64,000 nucleotides of DNA from Bifidobacterium sp. ESL0790 (GTDB lineage: Bacteria > Actinomycetota > Actinomycetes > Actinomycetales > Bifidobacteriaceae): NCBI RefSeq assembly GCF_029395435.1, contig NZ_CP113915.1, positions 558,001 through 622,000 of the forward strand, written 5' to 3'. The translations under genes and the position numbers were made by a program. This document shows positions 58,984-64,000 of the stretch, in pieces; position 1 is the first letter of the stretch; each line of letters starts with the position of its first letter. The notes under the pieces were generated by a model that saw only the letters and a list, made by a program, of their open reading frames with translations, had not been told where the DNA came from and did not search any database.

Positions 58984-59401
58984 GATGCGCTCCTTCTACC
59001 TTGTTGCGTTTTGCCTTTGCCTCGTAGCTTTGAATCCAAGCTGATATCATGTGGATTCGTGGCGTGCGATCTATGAGTAACTGTAGCAGAGAACAGCGTT
59101 TCAAGTTGGTAGTTACATTTTGGAAGTATAGATACTTAAAAGTAACTTTTGCGCCGTTCCAACGATGGTTCGCGATGAAAATAATTAAGATACGCTATGA
59201 GAGGAACGGTAGAAAAGGAGTATAACGTCCAAAGGTACTGTTAGTTTCAAAAAGTAACCATGAATTGATCCAGCATGAATTGAGCCAATCGTCTTAGACT
59301 CGTTCGGGCGCAACGTGAACCATGAATACGTCATGTCGAACGATGATGAGAGGCGGTGCGAGGATGAACGCGATGGATAAAAACGGAAAGGAAGGCGGAG
59401 C
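58984..59401. promoter_or_regulatory. Divergent promoter region of oxidoreductase and HxlR genes
   Basis: AT-rich 418 bases without a gene. It contains the nested palindrome at 59111-59147, further AGTAAC copies at about 59085 and 59253 (as GAGTAACTG and AAAGTAACC), and a direct repeat CATGAATTGA at 59261 and 59274. These are candidate regulator sites. Confidence 0.5.
59111..59147. promoter_or_regulatory. Nested palindrome, candidate HxlR operator
   Basis: Inner arms AAGTAT-AG-ATACTT (59124-59137) are enclosed by AGTTAC (59111) and GTAACT (59142). The overall shape suits a winged-helix dimer such as HxlR. Confidence 0.55.
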
Positions 59402-59806
59402 GTGCAAGGAACGAAGGATTCCGCAAGCGTGGTGGACGAGGTGACCGCGAAGAACGTCAAGGCGATGAAAGGCGCCAAGGGCGCTGCTGGCAAATCGCTG
59501 CCGGCCTGCCCGGTCGAGACGACGATGACGCTGATCGGCAACAAATGGACGGTGCTCATCGTGCGCGACCTGCTGCAGGGCACCAAGCGTTTCAGCGAGC
59601 TGCGCCGTTCGGTGGGCAACGTCTCGCAGAAGGTGCTCACCTCCAACCTGCGCGAGATGGAGGCCGACGGGCTGGTCAACCGCAAGGTCTACGCCGAGGT
59701 TCCGCCCCGCGTCGAATACTCGCTCACTCCGACCGGCCGCAGCCTCAAAACCGTCATCGACGCCATGCGCACCTGGGGCACCTCCTACCAGCGCGCCATG
59801 CGCTAG
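59402..59806 (+). CDS. HxlR family transcriptional regulator
   Basis: The product has 134 residues. The winged-helix core is complete: CPVETTMTLIGNKWTVLIVRDL, split here by its length, then GTKRFSELRRSVGNVSQKVL and LREMEADGLVNRKVY, ending with a YSLTPTGRSL wing. The single Cys (residue 36, in LPACPVE) sits where YodB/QorR-type regulators sense quinones or electrophiles. An N-terminal Lys/Ala-rich extension of about 30 residues is unusual. It starts with GTG after GGAAGGCGG. It diverges from two Rossmann oxidoreductases that it likely represses. Confidence 0.88.
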   Translation: MQGTKDSASVVDEVTAKNVKAMKGAKGAAGKSLPACPVETTMTLIGNKWTVLIVRDLLQGTKRFSELRRSVGNVSQKVLTSNLREMEADGLVNRKVYAEVPPRVEYSLTPTGRSLKTVIDAMRTWGTSYQRAMR

Positions 59807-59813
59807 CCCGCAC

Positions 59814-59983
59814 CAGTGGAAAAAGCACCAAAACAGGCCCCAAAAGGTGCTTATTCCCGCAGTGAGCGCCCTAATCAGTGGGGAAAGCACCAAAACAGGC
59901 CCGAAAAGGTGCTTTTTCCACAGTGGGCTGCTGAATCTGTGGAATAAGCACCTTTTTGGGTCGATTTTGGCGCTTTTCTCACT
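59814..59983. repeat. Three hairpin units on an exact 62-base period
   Basis: Units start at 59814, 59876 and 59938. Units 1 and 2 share CAGTGG, AAAGCACCAAAACAGGCCC and AAAAGGTGCTT and fold as AAAGCACC/GGTGCTTT. Unit 3 is the same element in the opposite orientation (GTGGAATAAGCACCTTTTTG). They lie between the HxlR gene and the fused ABC gene. One could serve as a terminator. Confidence 0.75.
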
Positions 59984-60084
59984 GGGTAGATGGGCGGAGC
60001 TGGACGGGTGTGCGTTGGGGTAGAGTGGCAGGACGAAGCGCGATGTGACGCGACAACGACGCAAGACAGGCAGCGAGGGAATTC

Positions 60085-62967
60085 GTGCTAGAAATCAAAG
60101 ACATCAGCAAGGAATACAAGACAGGTGATTTCGTCCAGAAGGCGCTGGACCATGTGAGCCTCACCCTGCGCGACAACGAGTTCGTCGCCATTCTGGGCCC
60201 GTCCGGCTCGGGCAAGACCACGTTACTCAACATCATCGGCGGGCTCGACCGCTATGATGACGGCGACCTCATCATCAACGGCACCTCGACCAGAAAATAC
60301 AAGGACCGCGACTGGGATTCCTACCGCAACCACACGGTCGGCTTCGTCTTCCAGAGTTACAACCTTATCCCACACCAGACCATCCTCTCCAACGTCGAGC
60401 TGGCACTCACGATTTCCGGCGTCTCGCGCGCCGACCGCCGTAAGCGCGCTGAAGAGGCGCTGAAGAAGGTCGGCCTGGGCGAGCATATCAACAAGAAGCC
60501 GAACCAGCTTTCCGGCGGCCAGATGCAGCGCGTCGCCATCGCCCGCGCGCTGGTCAACGACCCGAGCATCGTGCTGGCCGACGAGCCCACGGGCGCGCTC
60601 GATTCCGAAACCTCCGTGCAGATCATGGACCTGCTCAAAGAGGTGGCCAAAGACCGTCTGGTCGTCATGGTCACCCATAACCCCGACTTGGCCCACGAAT
60701 ACGCCACCCGCATCGTCGAACTCAAGGACGGCGTGATCCGCGGCGACTCCCAGCCCGTCGAGCCCGAGGAGACCAAGGACGAGAAGCCCGCCGTGCATCG
60801 CACCATGGGCAAGGCCTCGATGTCGTTCGCCACGGCCGTCGCGCTGAGCTTCAACAACCTGCGCAGCAAGAAGGCCCGCACCATCCTCACCTCGTTCGCC
60901 GGCTCCATCGGCATCATCGGCATTGCCCTGATTCTTTCGGTTTCGACCGGTGTGAACCGCTATATCGCCGACATCCAGAAGGAGACGTTGACCTCGTACC
61001 CCATCGAGATCAACGAGCAGACCTTCGATATGAACAAGATCATGGACACCGCCCAGGCCACGGCCGATTCCAAGGAGAAGGCCAAGCCGCGCAACGGCAT
61101 CTACCCCGACGATTCCAGCGTCAAGGGCGCCGCGTCGGTGACCAGCGGCATCACCAGCAACAACCTGAGCCCCTTCAAGCAGTACCTCGACAAGCCGGGC
61201 AACGACGTGCGCAAATACGTCGGCGACGTCGGCATCCAATATTCGTATTCGCCCAAGTTCTCCGTGTTCACCCACGACGCCAAGGGCACGCTGGTCGATG
61301 TGGACGGCGTGAAGGTGGGCGGAAGCTCAGCCGCCACAGAGTCCGCCGCCAGCACGTTCGCCGGGCTCAACTCCTCCTCGAACGATCTGAGTGGCCTGCA
61401 ATCCCTGCAGATCTCCAAGCTCACGGGCAAAACCGACAACAACAAGGCCCCGTCCGCCTTCTCCGAGATCATGCCCGGCGAGCACGCCGACAAGCAGCCG
61501 ATCAGCTCGGTGATTACCGACAACTACCAGATGGTCAAGGGGCATTGGCCCAAGTCCAGCGACCAGGTGGTGCTCGTGCTCGACAAGAACAACGAGATTC
61601 CGCTCACCCAGGTCTATGAGCTCGGCCTGCTGCCCAGCGCCGACTACAACGACATGATGAACAAGCTCAACAGCGGCGAGAAGGTCAAGACCGACACCTC
61701 GCGCATCGACTATTCCAAGGCCATGGACCAGCCGCTCACCCTGTTGCCGGCCGCCGACCAATACGTCAAGGGCGATGACGGGCACTACAAATACGTGGGC
61801 AACGACGCCGATCAGGTGGGCAAGCTCATGGACTCGCCGTCCGCCGTGAAGCTACATGTCGTGGGTGTCATCCGGGCGAACGCCGGCGCCAAGACCACGC
61901 CGTTGGCCCCGGGCGTGGGCTATACGCGCATGCTCACCAACACCCTCATCGATCACGCGAAATCCAGCGAGATCGTGGCCGCGCAGAAGGCCGACCCGAG
62001 CCATAACATCCTGAACGGCATGACCTTCGCGCCTAGCGACGACGCCACCAAGGCCGCCAACGCCAAGGCCTACGTGGCCTCGCTGCCCGTCTCCGACCAG
62101 GCGAACATGGCCAAGAGCCTCATGACCCAGGCTCCCGGAGGCATGGGCGCGGCGAGCTCCAACCAGTCTGCCGACGTCACCGCGCAACGCAACGCCGCCG
62201 CGGCCGCCGCGGGCAACTCCGCCGTCGCCAGCAACCCGCAGGAAGCGATCTCCGGCATGGGCGAGCAACAGGTGGCGCAGGCCTTCAGCAACTACCTCGC
62301 CACGGCCCCTGAGAACGTGCTGGTCTCGATTTACAACCAGTACGTCTCCACCGGCACCTACAACGGCAACCTCGCCGATTTCGGCGTCATCGGCCGCGAC
62401 GCCCCGAGCTCCATCAAGATCTACGCCGACAGTTTCGACGCGAAGAACAAGATCGAGGACGCCATCAAGCAATACAACGACGGCGCCAAGAAGAAGGACC
62501 GCATCGTCTACACCGATTACGCGGGCCTGATGATGAACTCGGTGACCACCATCATCAACGTCATCACCTACGTGCTGATTGCCTTCGTGGGCGTCTCGCT
62601 GGTGGTCTCGTCGATCATGATTGGCATCATCACCTACATCTCCGTGCTCGAACGCACCAAGGAGATTGGCATCCTGCGCGCGATGGGCGCCTCGAAGCAC
62701 AACGTCTCCACGGTCTTCAACGCCGAGACGGGCATCATCGGGCTGTGTGCCGGCGTCATCGGCATCCTGGTGACGCTGATACTGATCGTGCCCGGCAACG
62801 CGGTGATGCACCACTTCATGGGCACCAACCGCGTCAACGCCGCGCTGCCACTCTCCGGCGCGATCATATTGATCGTGCTGTCGGTGGTACTGACGCTTAT
62901 CGGTGGCCTCATCCCGTCGCGCAAGGCCGCCAAGCAGGACCCGGCGACGGCGTTGCGTACCGAGTAA
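60085..62967 (+). CDS. Fused ABC ATPase-permease, MacB-like
   Basis: The product has 960 residues. Residues 1-230 are the ATPase: Walker [37 protein letters not shown], Walker [12 protein letters not shown]. After a charged linker comes helix 1 (about residues 270-300), a large outer domain (about residues 300-810, Ser/Ala/Asn-rich in places), and three C-terminal FtsX helices (about residues 815-950, with [16 protein letters not shown]). This is the MacB arrangement of a fused protein, but without the outer-membrane partners, so in a Gram-positive it probably exports peptides or lipoproteins or senses antibiotics. It starts with GTG after GAGGGA. It is flanked by hairpins on both sides. Confidence 0.92.
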   Translation: MLEIKDISKEYKTGDFVQKALDHVSLTLRDNEFVAILGPSGSGKTTLLNIIGGLDRYDDGDLIINGTSTRKYKDRDWDSYRNHTVGFVFQSYNLIPHQTILSNVELALTISGVSRADRRKRAEEALKKVGLGEHINKKPNQLSGGQMQRVAIARALVNDPSIVLADEPTGALDSETSVQIMDLLKEVAKDRLVVMVTHNPDLAHEYATRIVELKDGVIRGDSQPVEPEETKDEKPAVHRTMGKASMSFATAVALSFNNLRSKKARTILTSFAGSIGIIGIALILSVSTGVNRYIADIQKETLTSYPIEINEQTFDMNKIMDTAQATADSKEKAKPRNGIYPDDSSVKGAASVTSGITSNNLSPFKQYLDKPGNDVRKYVGDVGIQYSYSPKFSVFTHDAKGTLVDVDGVKVGGSSAATESAASTFAGLNSSSNDLSGLQSLQISKLTGKTDNNKAPSAFSEIMPGEHADKQPISSVITDNYQMVKGHWPKSSDQVVLVLDKNNEIPLTQVYELGLLPSADYNDMMNKLNSGEKVKTDTSRIDYSKAMDQPLTLLPAADQYVKGDDGHYKYVGNDADQVGKLMDSPSAVKLHVVGVIRANAGAKTTPLAPGVGYTRMLTNTLIDHAKSSEIVAAQKADPSHNILNGMTFAPSDDATKAANAKAYVASLPVSDQANMAKSLMTQAPGGMGAASSNQSADVTAQRNAAAAAAGNSAVASNPQEAISGMGEQQVAQAFSNYLATAPENVLVSIYNQYVSTGTYNGNLADFGVIGRDAPSSIKIYADSFDAKNKIEDAIKQYNDGAKKKDRIVYTDYAGLMMNSVTTIINVITYVLIAFVGVSLVVSSIMIGIITYISVLERTKEIGILRAMGASKHNVSTVFNAETGIIGLCAGVIGILVTLILIVPGNAVMHHFMGTNRVNAALPLSGAIILIVLSVVLTLIGGLIPSRKAAKQDPATALRTE

Positions 62968-62986
62968 ATCCCAGCTACCACCCATA

Positions 62987-63028
62987 ACCTTTTCTATCGC
63001 TGAGTGGTGAGTCAGCGATAGAAAAGGT
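62987..63028 (+). terminator. First hairpin after the MacB-like gene
   Basis: A perfect 17-bp stem (ACCTTTTCTATCGCTGA with its complement) has an 8-base loop. The next bases are GCGTGG, so there is no T run here; the T run follows the next hairpin. Confidence 0.7.
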
Positions 63029-63043
63029 GCGTGGCTGCTTCTT

Positions 63044-63084
63044 TTCCCATCGTCGAGTTATGGGCTGGCGATGGGAACTTTTTT
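63044..63084 (+). terminator. Terminator after the MacB-like gene
   Basis: A 9-bp stem TTCCCATCG/CGATGGGAA with a 16-base loop is followed by CTTTTTTG. It is the likely stop site of the MacB-like transcript. Confidence 0.85.
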
Positions 63085-63260
63085 GCTGTCTGTGACTTGC
63101 TCCCTGTTTTTGGTTTGACGAGTCTGCGCTTGGAAATGTCGCCGAGCGGGAAGCGTTGAGCCGTCTATAGATTTTTGATATGGCGGGGCGCGTGGCGGCG
63201 CTGGTTCGGCACGATAATGTGGTACCCAAATCTGGTATCGGGTATTACATGGGAGGCGTG

Positions 63261-64000
63261 ATGGGCGAGTCGAAGCGCGAGTCGCATGACTGTGACGACA
63301 AGTTCCGTAAGACGACGGGAAGTTTGTCGCCGGGCGGGCGAACCAGCCAAGACGAACAGGGCCGACAAGACGAACAGGCCAATAATCCGACAAGCCAAAC
63401 CGCTGCTGGCGGTCCCGTAGTCAGCGCTTCCAGTGAGTCGACAAATCAGACAGCCAGCAATAGGAACAAAGACAGCGACCCGGCGCATAACGACAGCCTG
63501 GGCTTCGAGACCCGTGCCGTGCATGCCGGCTACGATCCCTACGAGCACAACGGTTCCGTGAGCGTGCCCATCTACCAGAGCGCGGCCTTCGCCATGCACG
63601 ACGCCGTGCGCGGCGACGGTCTTTCGTCCGGCGAGATCGAGGGGTTCTCCTATTCGCGCTGCGGCAATCCCACGGTGGATGCGCTGGAACGCCGCATCGC
63701 CGACCTCGAAGGTGGCGCTTCGGCGGTGGCGCTGGCCTCGGGCATGGCGGCGGTCTCGTTCGCCCTGCTCTGCGCGGCCGAGGGCGGCGGCCGGCTCATC
63801 GCCCCGACCGACCTCTACGGCGCCTCCGTGGACGCCATGGAATCGTTCTTCCCGCAGTTCGGCATCCACACCGATTTCGTCAACGACGTCAACGACATCG
63901 ACGAGGTGGAATCGAAAATCACACCCGAGACCCGCGCCGTCTTCGCCGAATCCGTGGCCAACCCCTCCACCCGCGTCACCGACATCGAGCCGCTCGCCGC
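63261..64000 (+). CDS. Cys/Met metabolism PLP enzyme (O-acetylhomoserine sulfhydrylase-like), partial
   Basis: The first 246 codons are in the window and the gene continues past the edge. After about 75 low-complexity residues rich in Gln, Asn, Ser, Asp and Arg, the enzyme core begins with GFETRAVHAGYDP, followed by VPIYQSAAFAMHD, GFSYSRCGNPTVDALERRI, ALASGMAAVSFALL (PLP phosphate region), LIAPTDLYGASVDAM and VFAESVANPSTRVTDI. This is the pattern of MetY/MetB-type enzymes that make homocysteine or cystathionine. MetY is favoured by the AVHAGYDP start, but the region that would decide is outside. GGGAGG before the ATG at 63261 is preferred to an ATG four codons earlier. Confidence 0.88.
   Translation, partial: MGESKRESHDCDDKFRKTTGSLSPGGRTSQDEQGRQDEQANNPTSQTAAGGPVVSASSESTNQTASNRNKDSDPAHNDSLGFETRAVHAGYDPYEHNGSVSVPIYQSAAFAMHDAVRGDGLSSGEIEGFSYSRCGNPTVDALERRIADLEGGASAVALASGMAAVSFALLCAAEGGGRLIAPTDLYGASVDAMESFFPQFGIHTDFVNDVNDIDEVESKITPETRAVFAESVANPSTRVTDIEPLA

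Overview
The window is about 64 kb of GC-rich (roughly 60 %) actinobacterial chromosome, most likely from Bifidobacterium or a close relative. The reasons are the codon and GC style, an anaerobic class III ribonucleotide reductase, thiamine salvage without thiC or thiG, heterodimeric ABC exporters, an ECF transporter cassette, and the large fused 2-hydroxyacyl-CoA-dehydratase-activase protein. These are family-level impressions from reading; no database search was run. About 46 protein genes and one tRNA can be supported.

Layout. 0-7 kb: tRNA-Arg(CCT), an oligopeptide-binding lipoprotein, an isoaspartyl peptidase, a membrane endonuclease/exonuclease/phosphatase protein, a small acidic ORF followed by four structured repeats, and xseA-xseB. 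7-16 kb: nrdD, nrdG and the 1687-residue activase fusion. 16-21 kb: an old-yellow-enzyme reductase, a glutamate-cysteine ligase, a 161-bp giant palindrome, a TetR regulator and an MFS carrier. 21-25 kb: a heterodimeric ABC exporter with one degenerate ATP site. 25-31.5 kb: an ECF transporter whose S and T components are fused, two ATPases, a nucleoside hydrolase and an MFS carrier, which together look like a nucleoside uptake and cleavage locus. 31.7-35.3 kb: a copper-resistance locus (CsoR, a consensus-like CsoR operator, a cupredoxin, CopA with a C-terminal YHS domain).

35.3-38.7 kb is accessory DNA: a probable two-repeat CRISPR relic, a HigB/HigA-type toxin-antitoxin pair, orphan genes and unexplained palindromes. 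38.8-42.1 kb holds chdC-MFS-cpfC, in which the last two steps of coproporphyrin-dependent heme synthesis flank a transporter, suggesting porphyrin salvage. 42.4-47.6 kb: a TetM-like GTPase, a YafQ/DinJ-type toxin-antitoxin pair, and a sortase-anchored surface protein whose signal peptide is out of frame across a C8 tract, so it is probably phase-variable and OFF here. 48-52 kb: an ABC-FtsX exporter pair. 52-57 kb: a thiamine-salvage cluster (thiM under a TPP riboswitch, thiE, thiD, a thiD-tenA fusion). 57-60 kb: two Rossmann oxidoreductases divergent from an HxlR regulator. 60-63 kb: a MacB-like fused ABC exporter preceded by three hairpins on an exact 62-bp period. The window ends inside a Cys/Met-metabolism PLP enzyme.

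The most noteworthy items are the phase-variable surface protein, the porphyrin-salvage operon, the fused ECF transporter, the translational TPP riboswitch with its Shine-Dalgarno sequence inside the aptamer, the CsoR divergent promoter, the possible internal start giving a free YHS protein from copA, and several unexplained structured repeats.
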